Positions 17,539 through 24,889 of a stretch of DNA of 64,000 nucleotides are shown here, in pieces. Position 1 is the first letter of the stretch, and the number at the start of each line of letters is the position of its first letter. Source of the DNA: Maricaulis parjimensis (GTDB taxonomy: Bacteria > Pseudomonadota > Alphaproteobacteria > Caulobacterales > Maricaulaceae); assembly GCF_016817355.1 (NCBI RefSeq), contig NZ_JADOTT010000002.1:304354-368353 (forward strand), read 5' to 3'. The position numbers and the translations under genes were made by a program. The notes below the pieces were generated by a model. That model worked only from the letters and a program-made list of their open reading frames with translations. It did no database searches and was not told the origin of the DNA.

Positions 17539-18456
17539 TTATTCGGGTGCCAAGACGCCCTGGCTGACAAGCCAATCCCTGCAAATGCGCGCCAGGTCGT
17601 AGCGTTCACCCGTGCTGGTATTGGTGAAGTTGTGATCGCCAAACGGCAGGATGTGCAAGTGATGTCGAGTTTCGCCGGCCGCAATGCGCTCACCGATCGC
17701 ATCGATCGATGGCATGACGGGGATCACCCAGTCCGAAAGGCCAAAGATCCAGAAAATGGGTGTATCCGACGCGGACAATGCCATGGACGGATCAAAGCCA
17801 TCGGGGCCGTCATACGCATAGGCCGCTGCGTCGCCTGCGAGAATGTCCCGACGCGTCGGAACCTGCCGGTTCCCGACGGAGGCAACCAGGGCTGTTCCCT
17901 GCGCTTGTTCCACGCCCGCGCTGACCGGAACGCCTTCGCCGGTGATGATGAAGTGGATCTGAATGTCGAAATCTTCCTGCAGCATGGTGTCTGCAAGCGG
18001 CATGATCCATCCGGCCTGGCTGCCACCCAGCAGGCCGAGCCGCGTGTTATCAATCCCGTCCTGCTCAACCAGCCAGTCCATCGCAAAAGCGACATCACGC
18101 GCCAATTCGTGAAACGCGGCATCACTGGTTTCTACGGAAAAGGGGACATACTCCCCCGATGACAGGCCGGTCCCCCGTTTGTCGAAGGACAGGACGGCGA
18201 ACCCCATGCTCAAGGCAAGATTGGTATAATAGCCGACACCGTCACGTGTAGAGGGCGCCGAGCCGTGGGCGGTGACGATGGCTGGCAGGTCTCCGGTCGC
18301 TCCGGCAGGTCGGTACAGGGTCGCCCCGAGACGGACATCATCGGCCTCGATCCACACCTCCTCCTGGCTGGATTCGCTGAGCGGGCTGGCCAGTGCAGGC
18401 GTGCCGGCCAGGGTCAGGCAAGCGACAAGGCTGACAATGTATCGTGCGGAAATCAT
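17539..18456 (-). CDS. Secreted alpha/beta hydrolase
   Basis: 305 residues with a cleavable signal peptide (RYIVSLVACLTLAGTPALA). The alpha/beta-hydrolase core shows an oxyanion-region TAHGSAPSTRDG, a CocE/dienelactone-like SFDKRGTGLSSGE and the nucleophile elbow GLLGGSQAGWI (Ser). The catalytic His is probably in FGDHNFTN. The substrate is unknown; esterase or peptidase acting in the periplasm is likely. It marks the left edge of the accessory block between cobT and cobS, in the same orientation as cobT. Confidence 0.82.
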   Translation of the reverse strand: MISARYIVSLVACLTLAGTPALASPLSESSQEEVWIEADDVRLGATLYRPAGATGDLPAIVTAHGSAPSTRDGVGYYTNLALSMGFAVLSFDKRGTGLSSGEYVPFSVETSDAAFHELARDVAFAMDWLVEQDGIDNTRLGLLGGSQAGWIMPLADTMLQEDFDIQIHFIITGEGVPVSAGVEQAQGTALVASVGNRQVPTRRDILAGDAAAYAYDGPDGFDPSMALSASDTPIFWIFGLSDWVIPVMPSIDAIGERIAAGETRHHLHILPFGDHNFTNTSTGERYDLARICRDWLVSQGVLAPE

Positions 18457-18679
18457 ACGGTTTCTCCGAGCATGCTTTCCGTCACTAATAGCGGGCGGGC
18501 TCGAAGTCGTAAGAGGACTCACGGTGAAGTGACAAATCTTTCCGAACGTGAAGGTTCCCGCGGACTCCTATTTCATGAGCCGTGCAGAAAGGTTTCGATA
18601 ACCCTGTTGCCGATAGGGTGCAGGCTCGAGCCCGAATAAGAAATGGGCCAAGTGTGTATGTGGTGGTGGTGAGTTACGG

Positions 18680-19528
18680 GTGACGTATTCCGTACATTCC
18701 ATGTCCGCCGTGAACTCCGCGCTCCAGCACATGACCATGCTGGAGAAGCAACGGGTCGATATCCAGGCCCGGATTGTGACGGGGCTCGAGGTGAGCACAG
18801 CCAGCGACAATGGCGCGATCTGGGCCTTGGCGCAGGGCATGCGTGCGTCCAATGCCGGGCGCGAGGAAGCTCTCACCTCCATCGACCTTGTGACCGGTGT
18901 GGTCTCCACGGCCCTGGCCGCCGCCGAGGGCATTTCCGATCTCATGGTCGAGATGAAGGAAAAAATGGTCGCGGCGACCGACACCACGCTGGACGAGACC
19001 GGCTGGCGCACGCTGATGAATGATTTCGTGACGCTGGGAAACCAGGCCCAGCGCTTGGTCGAGAATGCCAGTTTCAACGATCTCAATCTGCTGGAAGCCG
19101 GAGCCAGCGACATCTCCGCCATCGTGTCCGGCGATCCCAGCGCGCAGATGACGATTGCGGCCGAGGATTTGTCGGACGGGGGCGGGATTTTCGACAGCCA
19201 GCTGGGTTTCACCCTGCCGGCGACAGATGCGTCCGGTCTGGCGAACCGGCCCGACACCACCATGGTTCAGGCTTTCGAGGATTCCATGAGCGCCGTGAAC
19301 AGCGCGGTCTCGCGTCTCGGTGTGTCGCTGAAATCGCTGGAGATCCAGCGCACCCTGCTGATCAAGCAGATCGACGAGACGACGGCCGGTATCGGCAATC
19401 TGATCGACGCGGATCTGGGCCGTGAAGGGGCGCGCCTGGAAGCCATGATGGTCCGCGAGGAACTGGGCATGCAGGCCCTGCAGATCGCCAATCAGCGTCC
19501 GCGCACCATTCTGCAATTCTTCTCGTAG
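18680..19528 (+). CDS. Flagellin (short, isolated gene)
   Basis: 282 residues consisting almost only of the N- and C-terminal D0/D1 domains, with little central D2/D3. The N-terminus (YSVHSMSAVNSALQHMTMLE) and the C-terminal helix (LEAMMVREELGMQALQIANQ) are typical, but the last residues, RPRTILQFFS, differ from the usual QAPQSLLSLF-type end. It starts with GTG at 18680, where family alignment begins; ATG 18701 is less likely. A GCCGATAG at 18609 resembles a sigma-28 -10 box, but no matching -35 is seen at the right distance. No other flagellar gene is in the window. Confidence 0.88.
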   Translation: MTYSVHSMSAVNSALQHMTMLEKQRVDIQARIVTGLEVSTASDNGAIWALAQGMRASNAGREEALTSIDLVTGVVSTALAAAEGISDLMVEMKEKMVAATDTTLDETGWRTLMNDFVTLGNQAQRLVENASFNDLNLLEAGASDISAIVSGDPSAQMTIAAEDLSDGGGIFDSQLGFTLPATDASGLANRPDTTMVQAFEDSMSAVNSAVSRLGVSLKSLEIQRTLLIKQIDETTAGIGNLIDADLGREGARLEAMMVREELGMQALQIANQRPRTILQFFS

Positions 19529-19540
19529 ACCTGGGGCTCG

Positions 19541-19837
19541 CTAGAGCTTGTAGTGCTTGTTCAGCAAGGCGATGAGTTCATTCATCTTGGCTTGCTGTTC
19601 CGCCGGGTCGCCGGAATGGATGGCCGAGGCCACGCAACGTTCCGAATGATCCTTGAGGATTTCCCCCTCCACGGCGGACAAGGCAGACTTGATGGCTGAC
19701 AGCTGGGTCAGCACATCGATGCAATAACGCTCGCCCTCGATCATGCGGACCACACCGCGCACCTGACCCTCGATCCGCTTGAGGCGGTTGAGGCTCTTCT
19801 CGCGCCGTTCCGACAGGTTCACGCTATCGTGTGTCAT
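19541..19837 (-). CDS. csoR: CsoR/FrmR-family copper-sensing repressor
   Basis: 98 residues, all helical. The Cu(I) ligands of CsoR are present as Cys39, His64 and Cys68 (RYCIDVLTQL and KDHSERCV), separating it from formaldehyde-sensing FrmR, where the pattern differs. CsoR leaves its operator when it binds Cu(I), so target genes turn on in copper excess. It diverges from a copper-handling operon; a CsoR-type operator lies in the gap, 13 bp from its own start. It is probably autorepressed. Confidence 0.88.
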   Translation of the reverse strand: MTHDSVNLSERREKSLNRLKRIEGQVRGVVRMIEGERYCIDVLTQLSAIKSALSAVEGEILKDHSERCVASAIHSGDPAEQQAKMNELIALLNKHYKL

Positions 19838-19849
19838 CTCATGCCTTGT

Positions 19850-19866
19850 ATACCCTATGGGGGTAT
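19850..19866. promoter_or_regulatory. CsoR-type operator
   Basis: ATACCC-N5-GGGTAT is a perfect inverted repeat in the gap between csoR and the outer-membrane efflux gene. The layout matches known CsoR boxes, which have TACCC arms around a G-rich centre. The site would block transcription in both directions. Confidence 0.75.
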
Positions 19867-19882
19867 GTTAGCGGCTAGGGCC

Positions 19883-21244
19883 ATGATTGCAATCCGCCGT
19901 CTCTCCTGCCTTGCATTGCCGCTGGTCCTGGTGGCGTGTGCCAGTGTCGATCCGCTGGCCGAACGGGCGTCCCTGGATGCCGATATCAGCGCGCGGCACG
20001 CCATGCCGGCGTCTCCGGCCGTACTGCCGGCGCCGGGTGAGGTTCTCGATCGCGAAACCGCCGTGGCCTATGCCCTGGCGAATAATCGGGGCCTGGCAGC
20101 CGACCTGGCAGAGGCCGGTCTGGCCCGGGCCGACTGGGTACAGGCCTCCCGTCCGGAAAACCCGGTACTGGGTGTGGTGTGGCAGCCGCATTCCGATGAA
20201 CCGGACTTCTATGATGTTGACCTGATGGCCTCCGTGCTCGGCATTGTGGCGACGCCCTGGCGGGCACGGGCGGCACGTGTCCGCTATGATGCGGCCCGAG
20301 ACCGGGCCGTTCTGCAAGCCATCGACTTTGCGGCCGATGTGCGTCTGGCCTGGGTGGACGCAGTGGCCGCGCGTCAGTTGGCAGAGCTGCAGGCGGTCAT
20401 TGCCGAGGCGGCGGAGGCCAGCCGGCTGGTTGCCGAGGAAATCCACGAGGCGGGCAATTCCGCGCGTCTCGATCTGGTGCGTGAAACCATTTTCGCGGAA
20501 CGGGCCGCCATGGCCGCACGGACGGCGCAGCTCGAGGCCGAGCAGGCCCGGCTCAGCCTTCTGGGTGTGATGGGGCTGCCGCCCGAAACAGAGCTGGAAT
20601 TGCCGGATCGCTTGCCGGAACCGGACACCCGTGTTTCCGCACCGGACCTGGCGCAGGCCCGGGAATTGAGCCTGCCCTTGGCCGCTATGCGGGCCGAAGT
20701 CGATGCCGCCGCGCGTGAGGCCGGGTTGGAAGATGCGGCCAGCCTGCTGGAACATGCCGAGCTGGGCTATGTGGCTGAGCGTGAAGACGGTGACTGGATT
20801 GAGGGGGCGAGTGTGGAAACCGCGCTTCCCCTGTTCGATTGGGGTGGTGCGCGCCGCGCGGCGGCCCGTATCCGCGCCCAGCAGGCCGCTGACCGGCATG
20901 CCCAGATGGTTATCGATATCCAGACCAGTATTCGCCAGGCCGAACTGGCCCGCGATGGTGCGCTGACGGAGCTGGAAACCTTGCAGTCACGCGTCCTGCC
21001 GAATACCGAAGCCATGCTGAGTGAGAGTCTGCGTCATTATAATGCGATGCAGATCGGTGTTTTCGAATTGATGGCGGCGTTTGAAATGCGCACCCAGGCC
21101 GGGCAGGACCTGGTGAATGCGCTGGCGCAGGCCAGCCGGGCCGGGATCCGTCTTGAACAAATCCGGGCTGGTGGATCACCGGCCGTTATGGAGATGGGAA
21201 TGGCCGCGCCATCCATGGCGCCCGGCGAGGAGGGCGGTCACTGA
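19883..21244 (+). CDS. TolC-like outer membrane efflux lipoprotein of the copper cluster
   Basis: 454 residues with a lipoprotein signal (LALPLVLVACASVDP). Long helical segments with Ala/Glu/Arg repeats (for example LVAEEIHEAGNSARLDLVRE and FDWGGARRAAARIRAQQAAD) match the TolC/OEP fold, two repeats forming an outer-membrane channel with a periplasmic tunnel. ATG 19883 is preferred because the operator covers the upstream ATG at 19865. Its stop overlaps the start of the next gene (TGATG). There is no RND pump or adaptor beside it, so its inner-membrane partner is unknown. Confidence 0.82.
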   Translation: MIAIRRLSCLALPLVLVACASVDPLAERASLDADISARHAMPASPAVLPAPGEVLDRETAVAYALANNRGLAADLAEAGLARADWVQASRPENPVLGVVWQPHSDEPDFYDVDLMASVLGIVATPWRARAARVRYDAARDRAVLQAIDFAADVRLAWVDAVAARQLAELQAVIAEAAEASRLVAEEIHEAGNSARLDLVRETIFAERAAMAARTAQLEAEQARLSLLGVMGLPPETELELPDRLPEPDTRVSAPDLAQARELSLPLAAMRAEVDAAAREAGLEDAASLLEHAELGYVAEREDGDWIEGASVETALPLFDWGGARRAAARIRAQQAADRHAQMVIDIQTSIRQAELARDGALTELETLQSRVLPNTEAMLSESLRHYNAMQIGVFELMAAFEMRTQAGQDLVNALAQASRAGIRLEQIRAGGSPAVMEMGMAAPSMAPGEEGGH

Positions 21245-22569
21245 TGACAGTTTCCCGACGCGATGCACTTCTGGCGGGCGGGCTGGGACTGGCCGGTGCG
21301 GGCGCGCTGACCGGTGCCGCCCAGGCGCGGACGCCGGCGCACTCCACCAGTGTCAGCCAGCATGACGGATTGGCCCCGGGCCGTCCGAATGTCGACTACA
21401 CCCCGGTTGTGACACCTGACGGGGCGACCCTGCCCTGGCGTGTTGTGGACGGGGTGAAAGTCTTCCACCTCGTCTCCGAAGAGGTGGAGCATGAATTTGC
21501 ACCGGGCCTGCAGGCCCGGACTTGGGGCTATAATGGCCGCACGCATGGTCCGACCATCGAAGCGGTCGAAGGCGACCGGGTGCGCGTCTATGTCACCAAT
21601 CGTCTGCCGGCGCCCACGACCGTGCACTGGCATGGCGTGATCCTGCCCTCCGGCATGGATGGCGTGGGCGGTCTGTCCCAGCGCTCGATCCATCCGGGTG
21701 AAACCTTCGTCTATGAGTGGACTTTCCGGCAGCACGGAACCTTCATGTACCACTCCCATCATGACGAGATGACCCAGATGGCGCTGGGCCTGATGGGCAT
21801 GATCGTGGTGCATCCGCGCCGCCCGGCCGGCCCGCGTCCGGACCGGGATTATGCGATCATGCTGTCGGAATGGTCGCTGCAGCCCGGCGCGTCGCGGCCG
21901 GACCCCAATGCGATGGCCGATTTCAACATCCTGACCATGAATGCGCGCTGTTATCCGGGCACATCACCGCTGGTGGCTCAGCGGGGAGAGCGCGTGCGGA
22001 TCCGCTTCGGCAATCTGTCCGCCATGGACCACCACCCGATCCATCTGCATGGCTATGCCTTTAGGATCACCGAGACCGATGGCGGATTGATCCCGGAGAG
22101 TGCGCAGCATCCCGATACGACCGTTCTCGTGCCGACCGGATCTACCCGGACGGTGGAATTCGTCGCCGACAATCCGGGTGATTGGGCCATGCATTGCCAC
22201 ATGACCCACCATGTCATGAACCAGATGGGCCATGACCTGCCCAACATGACCGGTGTGAATGCCCGCCGGATCGACCGGGCCGTCGGTGCCCTGCTGCCGA
22301 CCTATATGACGATGGGCCAGGACGGGATGGGCGAAATGGGGGCCCATCTGGAAATGGGCCATATGCCGATCCCTGAAAATTCCCTGCCCATGGTGGGTGC
22401 ACGCGGACCGCGTGACTACATCACGATGGGCGGCATGTTCACCATTCTCAAAGTGCGAGACCGTCTGACCGGGACGGAAGATCCCGGCTGGTACGACAAT
22501 CCGGAAGGCGAAGCCCGCGCGGCGACCGCAGCGGAATTGTCGCGTGACGGGATCGACCCGCAAGCCTGA
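21244..22569 (+). CDS. Multicopper oxidase (Tat-exported, Met-rich)
   Basis: 441 residues. It begins with a twin-arginine signal (SRRDALLAGGLGLAGAGALT). The copper sites are intact: HWHG (128-131), YHSHHDEM, HPIHLHG and HCHMTHHVMNQM, which gives the type-1 axial Met. A Met-rich stretch follows the last site (about residues 345-395). Related periplasmic oxidases (CueO, CopA types) oxidise Cu(I) to the less toxic Cu(II). It overlaps the efflux gene by 1 bp and is followed by a CusF-like protein, so all three form one copper-resistance operon under CsoR control. Confidence 0.9.
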   Translation: MTVSRRDALLAGGLGLAGAGALTGAAQARTPAHSTSVSQHDGLAPGRPNVDYTPVVTPDGATLPWRVVDGVKVFHLVSEEVEHEFAPGLQARTWGYNGRTHGPTIEAVEGDRVRVYVTNRLPAPTTVHWHGVILPSGMDGVGGLSQRSIHPGETFVYEWTFRQHGTFMYHSHHDEMTQMALGLMGMIVVHPRRPAGPRPDRDYAIMLSEWSLQPGASRPDPNAMADFNILTMNARCYPGTSPLVAQRGERVRIRFGNLSAMDHHPIHLHGYAFRITETDGGLIPESAQHPDTTVLVPTGSTRTVEFVADNPGDWAMHCHMTHHVMNQMGHDLPNMTGVNARRIDRAVGALLPTYMTMGQDGMGEMGAHLEMGHMPIPENSLPMVGARGPRDYITMGGMFTILKVRDRLTGTEDPGWYDNPEGEARAATAAELSRDGIDPQA

Positions 22570-22583
22570 CACGGAGTTCCGAC

Positions 22584-22910
22584 ATGATCGATATCCTGCT
22601 CGCCCTGACGCTGGTCGCGTCTGTCCAGGACATGCATCATGGCCATCACGGCATGCCCGCCGGGAGCGAAATGGAGATGGCCCAGTCCACCACGTTCGGC
22701 GATGTCCGCACGGTGGATACGGATGCGCGGACCGCCTTCCTGCGCCATGGTCCCATGCCGGAGCTGGGCATGACGGGCATGGTCATGCCCTTTGCCATTG
22801 CCGAGGATGTGGACATCACCCTGTTCCAGCCGGGCGCGTCCCTGACCATCACCGTGACCCGGCATGGCGAGGATCTGGTGATCCTCGCAGCCGAGCCGGA
22901 AGCGGAATAG
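22584..22910 (+). CDS. CusF-like periplasmic copper-binding protein, Trp ligand replaced
   Basis: 108 residues with a short signal-like start and a His/Met-rich segment (MHHGHHGMPAG). The CusF fold motif is seen in LRHGPMPELGMTGMVMPF. By spacing, His55, Met66 and Met68 match CusF His36, Met47 and Met49, but the position of Trp44, which caps the Cu(I)/Ag(I) site, is Met63. CusF carries Cu(I) to the CusCBA pump; here no pump is adjacent. It is probably the last gene of the copper operon; its stop is 1 bp from that of acr3 on the other strand. Confidence 0.78.
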   Translation: MIDILLALTLVASVQDMHHGHHGMPAGSEMEMAQSTTFGDVRTVDTDARTAFLRHGPMPELGMTGMVMPFAIAEDVDITLFQPGASLTITVTRHGEDLVILAAEPEAE

Positions 22911-22911
22911 G

Positions 22912-23937
22912 CTAGTCCGCCGGGAAGTGCGGTCTGGTCCGGTTGGCGAGTGCCACCAGGGACAGCATGACCGGGACTTCCACCAGCACGCCGACCACCG
23001 TGGCCAGGGCGGCACCGGAATTCAGACCGAACAGGCTGATTGCAACGGCGACGGCCAGTTCGAAGAAGTTTGACGTGCCGATCAGGGCGCACGGTGCGGC
23101 CACTTTGTGCGGCACGCGCCAGGCCCAGGCTGCGCCATAGGCGATGGCGAAAATCCCGTAGGACTGGATAAGGATCGGAACCGCGATCAGGGCAATGATC
23201 AGCGGCCGGTCCAGGATGACCTGTCCCTGGAAGCCGAACAGCAGAACCACCGTGCCCAGCAGGCCCAGGATGGAGAAGGGTTTCAGCCGGTCGGTGAACC
23301 GGGCGATCGCGGTCTCGTCCTGCTTGTCCCCCATCAGTATGCGCCGGGTGATAATGCCGGCAATCAGCGGGATCGCGACATAGAGCAGGACGGAGAGGAT
23401 CAGGGTGGACCAGGGGATGGCAATTTCGGTGACACCCAGGAGCAGTGCCACGATCGGCGCGAAGGCGAACACCATGATGGCATCATTCACCGAGACCTGG
23501 GCGAGCGTGTAGGTGGCATCACCCTTTGTGAGCTGGGACCAGACGAAGACCATCGCCGTACAGGGCGCGGCACCCAGCAGGATCAGTCCGGCGATATAGC
23601 CCTCGGCATCGGCGGGCGGGATCAGGCCGGAAAAGACATGCTTGAAAAAGAGCACGCCCAGCAGGGCCATGGAGAAGGGTTTCACCAGCCAGTTCACGGA
23701 GAGGGTGATGATGAGGCCTTTGGGCCGGTCGCCCACGCGTTTCAGGCTGGCGAAATCGACCGAGATCATCATCGGCCAGACCATTGCCCAGATCAGGATG
23801 GCGACGGCGAAGTTCACATTGGCGTATTCCAGTCCAGCCAGCAGCTGGAAGACGCCGGGCAGGACCTGGCCAAGTCCGATCCCGACCAGAATGCACAGCC
23901 CGACCCAGACAGACAGGTAACGCTCGAAAACGGACAT
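22912..23937 (-). CDS. acr3: Arsenite efflux permease ACR3
   Basis: 341 residues with ten hydrophobic segments. Family signatures are present: [20 protein letters not shown] with the essential Cys, and the later [22 protein letters not shown]3 exports As(III), and sometimes Sb(III), across the inner membrane using the proton gradient. It is the third gene of an arsR-arsI-acr3 operon, separated from arsI by 11 bp. It converges with the copper operon. Confidence 0.95.
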   Translation of the reverse strand: MSVFERYLSVWVGLCILVGIGLGQVLPGVFQLLAGLEYANVNFAVAILIWAMVWPMMISVDFASLKRVGDRPKGLIITLSVNWLVKPFSMALLGVLFFKHVFSGLIPPADAEGYIAGLILLGAAPCTAMVFVWSQLTKGDATYTLAQVSVNDAIMVFAFAPIVALLLGVTEIAIPWSTLILSVLLYVAIPLIAGIITRRILMGDKQDETAIARFTDRLKPFSILGLLGTVVLLFGFQGQVILDRPLIIALIAVPILIQSYGIFAIAYGAAWAWRVPHKVAAPCALIGTSNFFELAVAVAISLFGLNSGAALATVVGVLVEVPVMLSLVALANRTRPHFPAD

Positions 23938-23948
23938 GCGATCAGATC

Positions 23949-24386
23949 CTATCCACCACAGCAGGTGTGTTGCGGGCGCTCAGCCACGGCATTGCTTGGT
24001 GCGGCCAGGTCCTGACCATAGACCGTGCTGTCGCCGAATGTGCGGAAGACTTCCCACTGCACGCCGGCCGGATCAGCGATCCAGCTTTTCTCGGACCGGG
24101 CATAGCAGCACGTGGTTTCGCCTTCCTCGAAAATCTCGCCACCGGCCTTGTCCAGCCGGGCATAGACGTCCGCCAGTTCGGCCTCGTCATCGACCTGGAT
24201 GCCCAGATGTTCAATGCCGGAGGCCTGGGTCCGCGTGCTGATGGCGAAATTGACGCGGGGGTCGTCCAGCATCCATTTCGCGTAATCATCCTTGAGAACG
24301 CTGGGTTCAGCCGAGAACAGGGCAGAGTAGAAATCGACGGCCTTCTCCAGGGCGTCGACCGAGATGTGGACGTGCAGGCGTTTCAT
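23949..24386 (-). CDS. arsI: ArsI/CadI-type C-As lyase (VOC superfamily)
   Basis: 145 residues of the glyoxalase/VOC fold. The metal ligands fit His5/His7, His60 and Glu112, and the arsenical-binding vicinal Cys pair is Cys93-Cys94 (ETTCCYAR). A second Cys pair lies near the C-terminus (Cys142-Cys143). ArsI uses Fe2+ and O2 to split trivalent methyl- or aryl-arsenicals, while the related CadI name comes from cadmium induction. The ars operon context favours ArsI. Its start lies 18 bp after an ArsR-type operator. Confidence 0.85.
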   Translation of the reverse strand: MKRLHVHISVDALEKAVDFYSALFSAEPSVLKDDYAKWMLDDPRVNFAISTRTQASGIEHLGIQVDDEAELADVYARLDKAGGEIFEEGETTCCYARSEKSWIADPAGVQWEVFRTFGDSTVYGQDLAAPSNAVAERPQHTCCGG

Positions 24387-24403
24387 GGCGTTCGGTCTTT
24401 CTT

Positions 24404-24435
24404 TTCATTATTTCAATAATCGTTGAAATAATGAA
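24404..24435. promoter_or_regulatory. ArsR-type operator inside the ars operon, before arsI
   Basis: Perfect 13-bp inverted arms TTCATTATTTCAA (24404-24416) and TTGAAATAATGAA (24423-24435) are separated by 6 bp. The core is TTCAA-N6-TTGAA, the ArsR/SmtB layout. It lies between arsR and arsI, 18 bp from the arsI ATG. Confidence 0.8.
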
Positions 24436-24471
24436 GGACGCGTTGGCCGTCAAGCGGTCGGCGCGAAAATT

Positions 24472-24822
24472 TCAGGTCGTGGGTTCGCAGCAATCGCCCC
24501 GCGACACGGCGGCGATGATCGGCTGGCAAACATCCTGATGGCCCTGGCAGCAATCCTCCATCAGATAGACCAGGAGGTCCGCCATGGATTCAAACTCGGC
24601 GCTGTAGATGAGCGAACGGCCTTCGCGGCGGTTCTTCACCAGGCCGGCCGACGACAGCAGGTTCAGCTGGGCTGAGAGCGTGTTGGGCGCGATGGAGAGG
24701 GTGCGGGAAATCTCGCCGGCGGGAATGCCATCGGGCCCGGCCTTCACCAGAAGCCGGAAGACTTCGAGCCGGTTGGACTGGGCCAGGGCGGCGAGGCGGC
24801 GGACGGCCAGATCGGATTCCAT
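24472..24822 (-). CDS. arsR: ArsR-family arsenic-responsive repressor
   Basis: 116 residues. A winged-helix DNA-binding core is seen (PAGEISRTLSIAPNTLSAQL with recognition helix, then AGLVKNRREGRSLIYSAEF). The As(III) site is not in the classical ELCVCDL helix but in the C-terminal part: Cys91-Cys92, Cys99 and a further Cys111-Cys112. Such C-terminal Cys triplets occur in ArsR proteins responding to As(III) or methyl-As(III). First gene of arsR-arsI-acr3; TTCAC-N6-TTGAA ends 3 bp upstream, so autoregulation is likely. Confidence 0.9.
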   Translation of the reverse strand: MESDLAVRRLAALAQSNRLEVFRLLVKAGPDGIPAGEISRTLSIAPNTLSAQLNLLSSAGLVKNRREGRSLIYSAEFESMADLLVYLMEDCCQGHQDVCQPIIAAVSRGDCCEPTT

Positions 24823-24824
24823 AC

Positions 24825-24840
24825 TTCACCGATAGTTGAA
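24825..24840. promoter_or_regulatory. ArsR-type operator before arsR
   Basis: TTCAC-N6-TTGAA, one base different from the core of the internal operator at 24412-24427 and with the same 6-bp spacer. It lies 2 bp upstream of the arsR start codon on the coding side. Confidence 0.6.
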
Positions 24841-24889
24841 TTAACTGAAGGGAGCAAGCGCCGAGCGGCCCGGCTCCGGTGTCTCGGCG

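Noticed and set aside
18587-18616. Sigma-28 promoter for the flagellin (GCCGATAG at 18609).
   Set aside because: The -10-like element is good, but no TAAA-type -35 lies at the required spacing; not listed as a promoter.
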